Below, piece after piece: positions 26,036 to 34,570 of a DNA stretch of 64,000 nucleotides. The notes under the pieces are model-generated. The model saw only the letters and a list, made by a program, of their open reading frames with translations. It did no database searches and was not told the origin of the DNA. Both the position numbers and the translations under genes were made by a program. The stretch spans positions 9,712-73,711 of the forward strand of contig NZ_JBHYMS010000040.1 in assembly GCF_042743185.1 (NCBI RefSeq), read 5' to 3'. The DNA comes from Inquilinus sp042743185 (GTDB taxonomy: Bacteria; Pseudomonadota; Alphaproteobacteria; DSM-16000; Inquilinaceae). The stretch's first letter is position 1. Every line of letters begins with the position of its first letter.

Positions 26036-26611
26036 TCAGGGCCTGATCACCTGCCCTTGCGCGGTCCCTTCCACAGCGTCGACATAGGCGCGGGCGACCT
26101 CGGCCGCGGGCGTGCCGCCGCCCCGGTCCATCGCCTGCAGCGTCTCGCGCACCCAGCCGGGGCTGACGGCGTTGACCCGAAGGCCGCGCGGCAGCTCCAG
26201 CGCCGCGGCGCGGACGAAGGCCTCCAGCCCGGCATTGACCAGCGCGCCGAAGGCGGCGCCGGCCATCGCCGGATCGATGGTTCCCGCGGTCAGGGTCAAG
26301 GACCCGCCGTCGCGCAGATGCGGCAGGGCCAGCCGCAGCAGCGCCACCTGGCCCAGCAGCTTGCCGCGCAGCCCCTGCAGGAACGCCTCGTCCGGCGCGT
26401 CCAGCGGCGCCATCCGGGCGCTGGCGGCGCAGCAGAGCACCGCGTCGACCGGGCCGGTCGATTCCAGCAGCGCCGCGATCGAGGCCGGCTTCTCCATGTC
26501 GACCGAAGGCGACTCGCCGCGCGACGCCCGCACCACCTCATGCCGCCCCTCCAGCGCTGCCGCGACCGCCGAACCGATCGTGCCGCCGGCGCCGATGACG
26601 ATGATCTTCAT
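26036..26611 (-). CDS. short SDR-like NAD(P)-binding protein (about 190 aa)
   Basis: 191 residues, shorter than classical SDRs (about 250). N-terminal GAGGTIGSAVAAAL Rossmann loop and SRG after strand 2, then CCAASAR, TAGTID, and LRVNAVSPGWVRET. The YxxxK catalytic pair is absent: the aligned segment reads FGALVNAGLEAFVRAAALEL. This is a recognised group of compact short-chain dehydrogenase-like proteins with a different active site. Its reaction is unknown. It stands 47 bases upstream of the WYL regulator start, same strand. Confidence 0.8.
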   Translation of the reverse strand: MKIIVIGAGGTIGSAVAAALEGRHEVVRASRGESPSVDMEKPASIAALLESTGPVDAVLCCAASARMAPLDAPDEAFLQGLRGKLLGQVALLRLALPHLRDGGSLTLTAGTIDPAMAGAAFGALVNAGLEAFVRAAALELPRGLRVNAVSPGWVRETLQAMDRGGGTPAAEVARAYVDAVEGTAQGQVIRP

Positions 26612-26733
26612 GGCGTCTCCTTCCGTGTCGGCCCCGAGGATGCGGCCCCGCCTCTCCGAGGAGAATGGCCCATCATCTTCAATGGCTGTGAAGCAGACGA
26701 TGCACAGTATGCGGCAGCGACTTCACCGGCGCC

Positions 26734-27642
26734 TCAAGCCCCTCGACGCCGGTTGGCCGAGGAGGCGATGGCGATCCCGCCCAGCACCACGAGGCCGCCG
26801 GCGATCTCGCGCAGCCCGACCGTCTCGTGCAGGATCACGACGCCCAACAGCACGGTCCAGACCGGAGTCAGATAAGCGTTCATCGATCCCAGCGTCGGCC
26901 CGGCCAGGCGCAGGATCTGCATGTACAGCGCGATCGGCAGGGCGGTGGAGAACGCGCCGAAGGCCAGCAGCTCCAGCCCGTGCGCCGGCACCGCGGCGAA
27001 GGCGGCGGGGCCGGTGACGGCCAGCACCCAGACCATGGTCGGCAGGCCGGAGAACACCTGCTGGCCCAGCGCCAGCCGGACCGGCTGCGGCGCGGGAATG
27101 CCGCGGACATAGATCACGCCGACGGCATAGCTGGCGGCCGTCGCCAGCATGGCCAGCGGCCCGAACAGCCCGCTGTCGGCGACCGCGGCGGGGCCGATCA
27201 GGATGGCCATGCCGGCGAAGCCGGCCAGGACGCCGCCGGCGCGCCGGCCGGTCAATCGCTGATCAGCGAAAAGCACGTGCGCCAGCACCGCCACCATCAG
27301 CGGGCTCGACGCCGCGATCAGCGCCGCCAGCCCGGCCTCGGTGTCGGCCAGGGCATAGGCGGTCAGCGTGTTCGGCACGATGCCCTGCAGGATGCCCAGC
27401 ACGATCCAGTCGCGCCATTCCCGGCCGCGCGGCAGGATGTTCTGGCCACGGGCCAGCAGCCACAGCGCCAGCAGGCCGCCGCCCAGCACGCCGCGGATCG
27501 CCGTCAGCGGCATCGGCGCGATGTCCGTCCCCAGCACCTTCATCAGCAGATAGGCGGTGGCCCACAGGAAGGAGCACAGCAGCAGCAGGCCCAGCAGCGG
27601 CGCACTGCCGGGACGGGCGACGGTGTCGGCGGACGGGCTCAT
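26734..27642 (-). CDS. DMT superfamily transporter (EamA type)
   Basis: 302 residues, ten predicted membrane helices in two EamA repeats (about 15-145 and 165-295), with the characteristic AYLTPVWTVLLGVVILHETVGLREIAGGLVVLGGI ending in outline. EamA proteins usually export amino acids, drugs or related metabolites. The substrate cannot be told. No obvious partner genes. Confidence 0.87.
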   Translation of the reverse strand: MSPSADTVARPGSAPLLGLLLLCSFLWATAYLLMKVLGTDIAPMPLTAIRGVLGGGLLALWLLARGQNILPRGREWRDWIVLGILQGIVPNTLTAYALADTEAGLAALIAASSPLMVAVLAHVLFADQRLTGRRAGGVLAGFAGMAILIGPAAVADSGLFGPLAMLATAASYAVGVIYVRGIPAPQPVRLALGQQVFSGLPTMVWVLAVTGPAAFAAVPAHGLELLAFGAFSTALPIALYMQILRLAGPTLGSMNAYLTPVWTVLLGVVILHETVGLREIAGGLVVLGGIAIASSANRRRGA

Positions 27643-27738
27643 GCGCGCCCGTCTGGCCTGGTGTCGAGTTGAATCATCCGCCGCTTCCTCCCGTCGGGCC
27701 GGCAGGATGGCGGAACTCCGGCTGGGCGGGAAGGGCTC

Positions 27739-28962
27739 TCAGCCCTCCAGCAGCGGCGCCACGGCGACGCTGCGGCCGCTGTCGATGCTGTCCAGCGCGG
27801 CGACGCCGCACAGCACCGCCAGCGCCCCGGCGCGGGCATCGGCGCGCAAGCCCAGCGGATCCGGCAGGCTGGGGCGGAACAGCATCGCCTGCATCTTCGG
27901 GTCGCCGCCCCAATGGCCGCCTTCCTCCTGCGGCACCCAGATGTGCTCGACCGCGCCGAAGTTGCGCATCAGCAGGATCTCGTCGGCCGGCGGCGTGGTC
28001 CAGGCCTGGCGCTCGTACTGCCGCACCTCGATCCGCCCCTTGGTGCCGTTGAAGGCCAGATGGTGACCCTCGATCGGCATGAAGGTGTTGAGCGAGTAGG
28101 AGACCTGGACGCCGTTCCGGTAGCGCAGTGCCGCGCTCATCGTGTCCGGGATGTCGATGTCCTCGCGGAACACGCAGGCGTCGCGGACATAGCCGTCCTC
28201 GCGCGACGGGTCCTCGTACAGCATGGTCAGCCAGGCATCGGACGAGATGTCGACGTGGAAGTCGCACTCTCCGGCCCGGGCGCAGCCCTTGCAGCGCGTG
28301 CCGCGGAACGGGCCCTTGCGGCCGTAATGGCGCAGCTCGCCACGGGCGAACACCTCCTCGGGCTCGGAGGCGAGGTACCAGTTCAAGAGGTCGAAATGAT
28401 GGGTCGCCTTGTGCACGAACAGGCTGCCGGAATTGGCCCGGTAGGCGTGCCAGCGGCGGAAATAGTCGGCGCCGTGCTTGGTGTCGAGATACCAGTGGAA
28501 GTCGACCGACACGACGTCGCCGATGGCGCCGTCCAGCAGCAGCTGCTTGATGCGCTGGGAGGTCGGGGCATAGCGGTAGTTGAAGGTGACGTCGACCCGG
28601 CGTCCGGTCCGCTTCTCGGCGGCCAGGATGCGGCGGCACTTCTCCGCCGTGGTCGTCATCGGCTTCTCGGTGATGGCGTCGACCCCGGCCTCCAGCGCCT
28701 GGACGATGTGGTCGTCATGGGCGCTGTCCCGGCTGCACACCATCAGCCGGTCCGGCCGGGTCTCGCGCAGCATGGCGCCGAGATCGGTGAACACCGGCGC
28801 GTCGACGCCGATCGCCGCCCGCGCCCGCTCCAGCCGCAGCGGGTTCTGGTCGCACAAGCCCACCATCTCGACCACGTCGCCGACCTGGGCCAGCAGTTCC
28901 CGGCCCCAGGTCCCGGCGCCGCGATGGCCGGTTCCGACCAGCGCGACCTTCGTCTTGCCCAT
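27739..28962 (-). CDS. Gfo/Idh/MocA family oxidoreductase, last gene of leftward sugar arm
   Basis: 407 residues from the ATG at 28962 (an ATG at 28974 adds four). N-terminal Rossmann fold KVALVGTGHRGAGTWG, CSRDSAHDDHI, and the family motif TEKPMTTT near 104-111. The C-terminal alpha/beta domain includes an unusual Cys cluster, RCKGCARAGECDFH (near 232-245), that could bind a metal; homologues with such insertions occur in sugar-acid clusters. Predicted NAD(P)-dependent dehydrogenase on a sugar, inositol or keto-sugar. It follows the TIM-barrel isomerase by 18 bases and ends the arm. Confidence 0.87.
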   Translation of the reverse strand: MGKTKVALVGTGHRGAGTWGRELLAQVGDVVEMVGLCDQNPLRLERARAAIGVDAPVFTDLGAMLRETRPDRLMVCSRDSAHDDHIVQALEAGVDAITEKPMTTTAEKCRRILAAEKRTGRRVDVTFNYRYAPTSQRIKQLLLDGAIGDVVSVDFHWYLDTKHGADYFRRWHAYRANSGSLFVHKATHHFDLLNWYLASEPEEVFARGELRHYGRKGPFRGTRCKGCARAGECDFHVDISSDAWLTMLYEDPSREDGYVRDACVFREDIDIPDTMSAALRYRNGVQVSYSLNTFMPIEGHHLAFNGTKGRIEVRQYERQAWTTPPADEILLMRNFGAVEHIWVPQEEGGHWGGDPKMQAMLFRPSLPDPLGLRADARAGALAVLCGVAALDSIDSGRSVAVAPLLEG

Positions 28963-28980
28963 TTCCGCCTCCAAACCCCG

Positions 28981-29811
28981 TTACAGGGTGCAATGCGAGT
29001 GATAACGCTCGACGCAGGTCCGCAAGACCTCGTCGCCCGGGCGCTTCCACCAGGTCTCGGCCGAGAAGATCTCGACCTCCTGCGGCCCGGCGAAGCCGGC
29101 GGCCTCGATCGCGGCGCGGATGCCGCGCAGGTCGATCACCCCGTCGCCCATCATGCCGCGGTCCAGCAGCAGGTCCATGGTCGGCACCAGCCAGTCGCAG
29201 ATGTGATGCGCCAGGATGCGCCCCCCGGCGCCGGCCCGGGCGATCTGCGGCATCAGCTCCGGGTCCCACCAGACGTGGTAGACGTCGATGGCGACGCCGA
29301 TGCCCTCGCCCAGCAGGTCGCAGATGTCCAGCGCCTGCTTCAGCGTGTTCACGCAGGCGCGGTCGGCCGCGTACATCGGGTGCAGCGGCTCGATCGCCAG
29401 CGGGACGCCGCTGGCCCGGGCATGCGGCAGGATGGCGGCGATGCCGTCGGCCACCATCTGCCGGGCGGCGCCGATGTCGCGCGACCCGGCCGGCAGCCCG
29501 CCGACCACCAGCACCAGGCAGTCGGCGCCCAGCTCTGCCGCCTCGTCGACCGCGCGCCTGTTGTCGTCGATCGCGGCCTGGCGTGCCTCCGGGTCGCCGG
29601 CCGGGAACATGCCGCCGCGGCACAGGCCGGTGACCTTGAAGCCGTTGTCGCGCACGATCCGCGCCGCCTCGTCGAGGCCGATCTTCTGCACCTGGTCGCG
29701 CCAGGGGGCGATGGCGGTGATGCCGTGGCCCAGGCAAGCCTCGGCGGCCTGGCGCATGTCCCATTGCTGGCGGACGGTGGCGAGGTTGATCGACAGACCC
29801 TCGGTGGGCAT
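28981..29811 (-). CDS. sugar phosphate isomerase/epimerase family TIM barrel
   Basis: 276 residues, xylose isomerase-like TIM barrel (AP endonuclease 2 family). NLATVRQQWDMRQAAEACLGHGITAIAPWRDQ at the N-terminus in outline; candidate metal ligands in LAIEPLHPMYA (Glu), VAIDVYHVWW (Asp, His), LAHHICDW (His) and EVEIFSAETWWK (Glu). Relatives act as 3-keto-sugar or inosose isomerases and epimerases and often work with Gfo/Idh/MocA dehydrogenases. Begins 3 bases after the enolase-like gene stop, so it is co-translated. Confidence 0.87.
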   Translation of the reverse strand: MPTEGLSINLATVRQQWDMRQAAEACLGHGITAIAPWRDQVQKIGLDEAARIVRDNGFKVTGLCRGGMFPAGDPEARQAAIDDNRRAVDEAAELGADCLVLVVGGLPAGSRDIGAARQMVADGIAAILPHARASGVPLAIEPLHPMYAADRACVNTLKQALDICDLLGEGIGVAIDVYHVWWDPELMPQIARAGAGGRILAHHICDWLVPTMDLLLDRGMMGDGVIDLRGIRAAIEAAGFAGPQEVEIFSAETWWKRPGDEVLRTCVERYHSHCTL

Positions 29812-29814
29812 CAG

Positions 29815-31230
29815 TCAGGTCTCCAGGGATCCGTCGGCCATGGCCGACCAGTCGGGGGTGAGGGCGGTGCCCAGGCCGCGTGCGGCCAGCACCGAGCCGA
29901 TCGACAAGCGCCCGCCGCGGATGCTCAGGCGGGCGCGGCGGCCTGCGTCGGCGTAGAGGTCGGGATGGGCGGCCAGGAAGGCTTGCTGCTCCGTCACCGG
30001 CGCGCCGGCCATGCCGTCGACATAGTGGTGGCCGTTGCGCTCGACATGGCCGGCGCCGCCCAGCGCCGCCAGCACCAGGTCCTGCTGCAGGGCGACGCCG
30101 CCCTGGGTGGTCAGGTCCTCGGCCGACAGGAAGTAGCGGACACCGTCCTCGGCGCTCCATTTGGCGATCCGGGCGCGGTTCAGCAGCGCCCGGTGGAAGC
30201 CCTTGCAGGATTTCGACGAGATGCCGCGATAGCCCAGGGTTCTGGCGCGCGGGAACACGCCGATATCCGCATCGGACTCGTCGATCTCGACCGGCACCCG
30301 CTCGGCCAAGGCGTGGATCGGCTCGGCCAGCGCCCGGGCGCGGGCGATCGGCTGCTCCAGGAACAGCACCGCGGAATGGAGACGGGCCAAGGCGGGGTCG
30401 GCGGTGAGGCGGTCCCAGAACTCCGCCACCGGCCCGGCCTCGGCGAACTGCTCGTTGCCGTCCAGGGTGACGCGATAGTCGGGCAGCCGGTCCAGCACAG
30501 CGGCGATCCGGCGCAGCCGGTCCAGGTCGGACTCGGCCTGGCCGCTCAGCTTCAGCTTGAAATGGCTGTGGCCATAGGCGGCGACCGCCTGCTCCAGGCT
30601 CTGCGGCAGCCCGTCGTCCAGGGGCTCGGCGATCTCGGCGGTGGTGATCGGATCCGCCAGCCCGACCGTATGCCGGGCGTGCAGGGTGCCGGAAGGCGCC
30701 AGCCCGGCCAGGAACAGGCCGAGGTCGAAATCGCCCAGGTCTGGCGTGGTGGCCGTGGTCAGCCCGATCCGGTTGGTGCGAACCGCGGTGACAGCGTCGA
30801 TATCCTCGATCCGGCACAGCGCGTCGATCACGGCGCGGTCGAACAGGGCCAGGCCGAAGGAGGCGATCAGCCCGCCCAGCCCCTCCGCCGCGCAGGCGGC
30901 GTGCTGGCGCGGCTCGATCGCGGTGCTCAGGGCGAAGGCCGGGGCAGGGCGCTCCTCGAGGTAGAGCGGGCGGGCGAGGGCGAGCGACCGGCGCAGCTGG
31001 TCGAAGTTCTGCTGCTCGGTCAGGGCCCGGTCCTTGTCGAACCATTTCGGCACCATCAGCTCGGCGGCCTGCCCCTCGGCCCGGCGGCCGTCCGCGGCCT
31101 CGACCATCAGCCGCAGGAAGGCCTGGGGCGCGCCGGTGACGGTGGCGGCGCCGAAGCGGAACGGCAGCCGGAACCGCACCGGCCGCTCGTACAGCCGGGC
31201 CTCGACGACGCGCAGGCGGGGAGCGGTCAC
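29815..31230 (-). CDS. enolase superfamily protein (mandelate racemase/muconate-type), divergent
   Basis: 471 residues, longer than most superfamily members (360-400). The C-terminal barrel shows the expected catalytic order: HFKLKLSG with Lys225 and Lys227 (KxK), LDGNEQF with Asp257, FLEQP with Glu292, EIDESD with Glu318, and SSKSCKG with Lys340/343. The N-terminal capping part (1-130) is unusual. Superfamily enzymes abstract a proton alpha to a carboxylate, so an acid sugar dehydratase or racemase is the likely activity, fitting with UxaC in the other arm. Substrate unknown. Lies between a DUF993 and a TIM-barrel gene with 3-6 base gaps. Confidence 0.75.
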   Translation of the reverse strand: MTAPRLRVVEARLYERPVRFRLPFRFGAATVTGAPQAFLRLMVEAADGRRAEGQAAELMVPKWFDKDRALTEQQNFDQLRRSLALARPLYLEERPAPAFALSTAIEPRQHAACAAEGLGGLIASFGLALFDRAVIDALCRIEDIDAVTAVRTNRIGLTTATTPDLGDFDLGLFLAGLAPSGTLHARHTVGLADPITTAEIAEPLDDGLPQSLEQAVAAYGHSHFKLKLSGQAESDLDRLRRIAAVLDRLPDYRVTLDGNEQFAEAGPVAEFWDRLTADPALARLHSAVLFLEQPIARARALAEPIHALAERVPVEIDESDADIGVFPRARTLGYRGISSKSCKGFHRALLNRARIAKWSAEDGVRYFLSAEDLTTQGGVALQQDLVLAALGGAGHVERNGHHYVDGMAGAPVTEQQAFLAAHPDLYADAGRRARLSIRGGRLSIGSVLAARGLGTALTPDWSAMADGSLET

Positions 31231-31236
31231 GATCGG

Positions 31237-32421
31237 CTATTCCACCCCACCCACCGCCAAGACCTTGCGCATGCGTTGCGCCGCCAGCTCCGGGTCGCGC
31301 AGCACGCGGGCGGCGTCGGCCAGGCGGAACAGCTCGGCCAGGTGCGGCAGCGACCGGGTGCTCTGCTGGCCGCCGATCATCAGGAAATGGTCCTGCAGCC
31401 CGTTGAGATAGGCCAGGAACACGACCCCGGTCTTGTAGAAGCGGGTCGGCGCCTTGAAGATGTGCCGGCTCAACGGCACGGTCGGCGCCAGGATCTCATG
31501 GAACCCGGCCTCGTCGCCGGCGGTCAGCCGCGCCAGACCGGCCGAGGCGGCGGGGGCGATGGCGTCGAAGATGCCGAGCAGCGCGTCGGAATAGCCCTGC
31601 TCGTCGCCGGCGATCAGCTCGGCGTAGTTGAAGTCGTCGCCGGTGTACATGCGCACGCCCGCCGGCAGCCGGCGGCGCATCGCGATCTCCTTCTCCTTGG
31701 ACAGGAGAGAGATCTTGATGCCGTCGACCTTGGCGGCGCTGTCGCGGATCACGGCCAAGCAGGTGTCCATCGCCCGGTCGTGGTCGGCGTCGCCCCAATA
31801 GCCGGCCAGGGCCGGGTCGAACATCTCGCCCAGCCAGTGCAGGATCACCGGCTGTTTCACCTGGGATAGGATCCGGCCATAGACCCGGACATAGTCGTCC
31901 GGCCCGCGGGCCACGGCGGCCAGCGCCCGGCTGGCCATCAGGATCACCCGGCCGCCCAGGCCTTCCACCGCCTCGATCTGCTGCTCATAGGCGGCGATCA
32001 CGTCGGCGATGGTGACGCCGGGGCCGGGCGGCAGGTGGTCGGTGCCGGCGCCGCAGGCGATCACCGCGCCCGGCCGCTCCTTCGCCCCGGCCAGGGCCCG
32101 GCCGATCAGCGCCTTGGCGGTCGGCCAGTCCAGACCCATGCCGCGCTGGGCGGTGTCCATCGCCTCGGCGACGCCGAGGCCGAGGTCCCAGAGATAGTGG
32201 CGGAAGGCGATGGTGCGGTCCCAGTCGACCGCGGCGTCCAGCCAAGGGTCGTTGTCGGCCAGCGGGTCGGCCACGACATGCGCCGCGGCATAGGCAATGC
32301 GATTGAAGGGGGGCCGGTTGAAGGCCGGGGCGCTGCCCGGCGCCGGCATCGGCAAGGGCGCGTTGCGGATGCTGTAGCTCTCGAGGCCGCCGCCGTTGCG
32401 AGGAAGGGTGAGGGCGACCAT
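31237..32421 (-). CDS. DUF993 family, dihydrodipicolinate synthase-like aldolase/lyase
   Basis: 394 residues. TIM barrel in the DHDPS/N-acetylneuraminate lyase class, with a candidate Schiff-base Lys236 in KVDGIKISLLS and a preceding PVILHWLGEMFDP. The family is named DUF993 and has no settled reaction. In this setting it could cleave a 2-keto-3-deoxy sugar acid after a dehydration by the enolase-like protein. Stop to start distance to neighbours is 3-6 bases, consistent with a single operon. Confidence 0.82.
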   Translation of the reverse strand: MVALTLPRNGGGLESYSIRNAPLPMPAPGSAPAFNRPPFNRIAYAAAHVVADPLADNDPWLDAAVDWDRTIAFRHYLWDLGLGVAEAMDTAQRGMGLDWPTAKALIGRALAGAKERPGAVIACGAGTDHLPPGPGVTIADVIAAYEQQIEAVEGLGGRVILMASRALAAVARGPDDYVRVYGRILSQVKQPVILHWLGEMFDPALAGYWGDADHDRAMDTCLAVIRDSAAKVDGIKISLLSKEKEIAMRRRLPAGVRMYTGDDFNYAELIAGDEQGYSDALLGIFDAIAPAASAGLARLTAGDEAGFHEILAPTVPLSRHIFKAPTRFYKTGVVFLAYLNGLQDHFLMIGGQQSTRSLPHLAELFRLADAARVLRDPELAAQRMRKVLAVGGVE

Positions 32422-32424
32422 GGC

Positions 32425-33576
32425 TCAGCGCTCCAGCGCCGGCAGGTCGACCCAGCGCCGCTCGGCCCAGCTCTGCAGCCCGGCCTCGGCCAGCTGCACG
32501 CCCTTCACGCCCTCCCACAGGGTGTACTTCCAGGGCGTGCCGGCGACGACGTGGCGGATGAAATCCTCCCACTGCGCCTTGAAGCCGTTGTCGTAGACGG
32601 TGTTGTCCGGCACCTCTTCCCACTGGTCGAGGAAGTTCATGGTCTGCGGCTGGTCCGGGTTCCACACCGGGCGCGGTGTGTTCACCCGGTGCTGGGTGTA
32701 GCAGCGGGTCAGCCCGGCCACGGCCGAGCCATGCGTGCCGTCGACCTGGAAGGTCACCAGGTCGTCGCGCCGCACCCGCACGGCCCAGGAGGAGTTGATG
32801 TGGGCGACCACGCCGCCCTCGAGCTGGAAGGTCGCATAGGCCGCGTCGTCGGCGTCGGCGGCGTAGCGCTTGCCGGCCTCGTCCACCCGCTCCGGGATAT
32901 GGGTGGCGCCGAGGCAGCTGACCGACTTGACCTCGCCGAACAGGTTGTCCAGCACGTAGCGCCAGTGGCACAGCATGTCGAGGATGATGCCGCCGCCGTC
33001 GCCCTTGCGGTAGTTCCAGCTGGGCCGCTGCGCCGCCTGCCAGTCGCCCTCGAACACCCAGTAGCCGAACTCGCCGCGCACCGCGAAGATCCGGCCGAAG
33101 AAGCCGGCATCCCGCAGCATGCGGATCTTCTGCAGCCCGGGAAGGTACAGCTTGTCCTGGACCACGCCGTGGCGGATGCCGCGGGCGTCGGCGTGGCGGG
33201 CCAGCCTGGTCGCGACGTCCAGCGTCTCGGAGATCGGCTTCTCGCAATAGACATGCTTGCCGGCGTCGATGGCGCGGGTCAGCAGCTCGGCCCGCATCTG
33301 GGTCGACCCGGCATCGAAGAACAGGGTGTCGTCGCGGTTGGCCAGGGCCTTGTCGAGGTCGCTGCCCCAGCGGGCGATGCCGTGGCGCTTGGCCAACTCC
33401 TCGACCTTCTCGGCGTTGCGGCCGACCAGGATCGGGTCGGGCATCACCTTGTCGCCATTGGGCAGCACCACGCCGCCCTGGTCGCGGATGGCGCAGATCG
33501 AGCGCACCAGGTGCTGGTTGTAGCCCATGCGGCCGGTGACGCCGTGCATGATGATGCCGAGGCGCTGGGTGGCCAT
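32425..33576 (-). CDS. Gfo/Idh/MocA family oxidoreductase, first gene of leftward sugar arm
   Basis: 383 residues from the ATG at 33576, chosen because GGAGGG lies about 6 bases upstream; a start at 33666 would run through the operator. Rossmann start GIIMHGVTGRMGYNQH, DAGSTQ, and CEKPISETL near 104. The C-terminal half is typical (WNYRKGDGGGIILDMLCHWRY). First gene of a five-gene leftward operon. A palindrome at 33620-33635 lies 44 bases upstream. Confidence 0.89.
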   Translation of the reverse strand: MATQRLGIIMHGVTGRMGYNQHLVRSICAIRDQGGVVLPNGDKVMPDPILVGRNAEKVEELAKRHGIARWGSDLDKALANRDDTLFFDAGSTQMRAELLTRAIDAGKHVYCEKPISETLDVATRLARHADARGIRHGVVQDKLYLPGLQKIRMLRDAGFFGRIFAVRGEFGYWVFEGDWQAAQRPSWNYRKGDGGGIILDMLCHWRYVLDNLFGEVKSVSCLGATHIPERVDEAGKRYAADADDAAYATFQLEGGVVAHINSSWAVRVRRDDLVTFQVDGTHGSAVAGLTRCYTQHRVNTPRPVWNPDQPQTMNFLDQWEEVPDNTVYDNGFKAQWEDFIRHVVAGTPWKYTLWEGVKGVQLAEAGLQSWAERRWVDLPALER

Positions 33577-33619
33577 TCTTCCCTCCCGTTGCGGCACGGG
33601 CGTCGATCCCGGCCTTGTT

Positions 33620-33635
33620 GTAACCAACTGGTTAC
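33620..33635. promoter_or_regulatory. palindromic operator, copy 1 (TetR site, predicted)
   Basis: GTAACCA-AC-TGGTTAC has perfect 7-bp arms. It lies 44 bases upstream of the leftward arm and next to the TetR gene's 3' end. The same 14-base core occurs only once more in the region, at 34450-34465, so both are likely targets of the TetR protein. Confidence 0.75.
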
Positions 33636-33682
33636 TAGCGGACCACGGATCGGGCCCGCGCGTCAAGGGGTCGGCGCAGGGG

Positions 33683-34405
33683 TCAGGGCCGCAGCGAGGC
33701 CAGGATCATATGGGCGATATGGTCGCCCCATTCGGCCAGCGCGCGCGTCTCGGTCAGCTCGCGCCGGAAGATGGTCGACAGGGTGTAGCGGTTCGACAGG
33801 TAGAAGGCGCCCAGCGAGGCGATGCTGACATAGACCTTGACCGGGTCGGCATCGGCCCGGAACACGCCCTTGGCCGCGCCGCGCTCGAGCAGGTCGGAGA
33901 TCACGGCGACCAGCGGCGAATGCAGGTCGAAGATGCGGGCGGACCGCTTCAGGTGCCGCGCCTTCATCAGGTTCTCGGTCTGCAGCAGGCTCAGGAACTC
34001 CGGGTGCTCGATGAAGTAGCGCCAGGTGAACAGCGCCAGCTCGCGGATGCCCTCGACCGGGTCGTGATCGGCCAGGTGCAGCTTGCTCTCGGCCGAGCGT
34101 ATGGCGACATAGGCGCCTTCCAGCACCGCCAGGTACAGGGCCTCCTTGTCGCCGAAATAGTGGTACAGCATGCGCTTGTTGGCGCCGGCGCGCTTGGCGA
34201 TCTCGTTGATCCGCGCGCCGCTGTAGCCCTTCTCCATGAACTCCTTCACCGCCGCCGCCAGGATCGCGGCGCTGGTGCGTTCCGGGTCGCGCACGGCCTT
34301 GGTGGCAGGGGGTTTCGGCTTATCTTTCGTCGGGGCGTCGGTGGTCTCGTCGCTGATGCTCACGGTTGGGCGGGCCTCGATTGTGGTCGGACGGCAACGC
34401 CGCAC
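33683..34405 (-). CDS. TetR family transcriptional regulator
   Basis: 240 residues from a GTG at 34405; a GTG at 34363 (226 residues) is equally likely, as the first 40 residues are low-complexity and charged. HTH: RTSAAILAAAVKEFMEKGYSGARINEIAKRAGANKRMLYHYFGDKEALY in outline (about 43-92). Ligand domain with FTWRYFIEHPEFLSLLQTEN. It stands between the two arms of the sugar-acid locus, and its gene is flanked by two copies of the same palindrome. Most likely it represses both arms and itself; the inducer is probably the substrate or an intermediate. Confidence 0.9.
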   Translation of the reverse strand: MRRCRPTTIEARPTVSISDETTDAPTKDKPKPPATKAVRDPERTSAAILAAAVKEFMEKGYSGARINEIAKRAGANKRMLYHYFGDKEALYLAVLEGAYVAIRSAESKLHLADHDPVEGIRELALFTWRYFIEHPEFLSLLQTENLMKARHLKRSARIFDLHSPLVAVISDLLERGAAKGVFRADADPVKVYVSIASLGAFYLSNRYTLSTIFRRELTETRALAEWGDHIAHMILASLRP

Positions 34406-34419
34406 CGCCGGTGTTCGTG

Positions 34420-34449
34420 TTGACAGCCATCATCGCATCGATCTAGCTT
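34420..34449 (+). promoter_or_regulatory. candidate promoter of the rightward sugar arm
   Basis: TTGACA at 34420-34425 and TAGCTT at 34444-34449 are spaced by 18 bases and directly abut the operator at 34450, so a bound repressor would cover the start point. The -10 match is weak (three of six). Confidence 0.4.
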
Positions 34450-34465
34450 GTAACCAACTGGTTAT
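34450..34465. promoter_or_regulatory. palindromic operator, copy 2 (TetR site, predicted)
   Basis: GTAACCA-AC-TGGTTAT, 15 of 16 bases the same as the site at 33620-33635, lies 45 bases upstream of the tetR start at 34405 and about 105 bases upstream of the rightward small ORF. The flanks extend the symmetry (TTRTAACCA...TGGTTAYAA). Confidence 0.75.
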
Positions 34466-34570
34466 AAGATCGTCTCGCCGGCCTTCGGTCGAAGGCCTGC
34501 CTCAGGCACCAACCGACCACCGCTTGCAACGCCGCGCCGATCGACGGGGCGGGGCATCAGGAGGAACGCG

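Noticed and set aside
27913..31869. A 1318-codon open frame on the + strand opposite four genes
   Set aside because: It is antisense to well-recognised genes. With strong third-position G/C bias the reverse frame rarely has stops; its composition (many Gly, Arg, Gln, His) is typical of such shadows.
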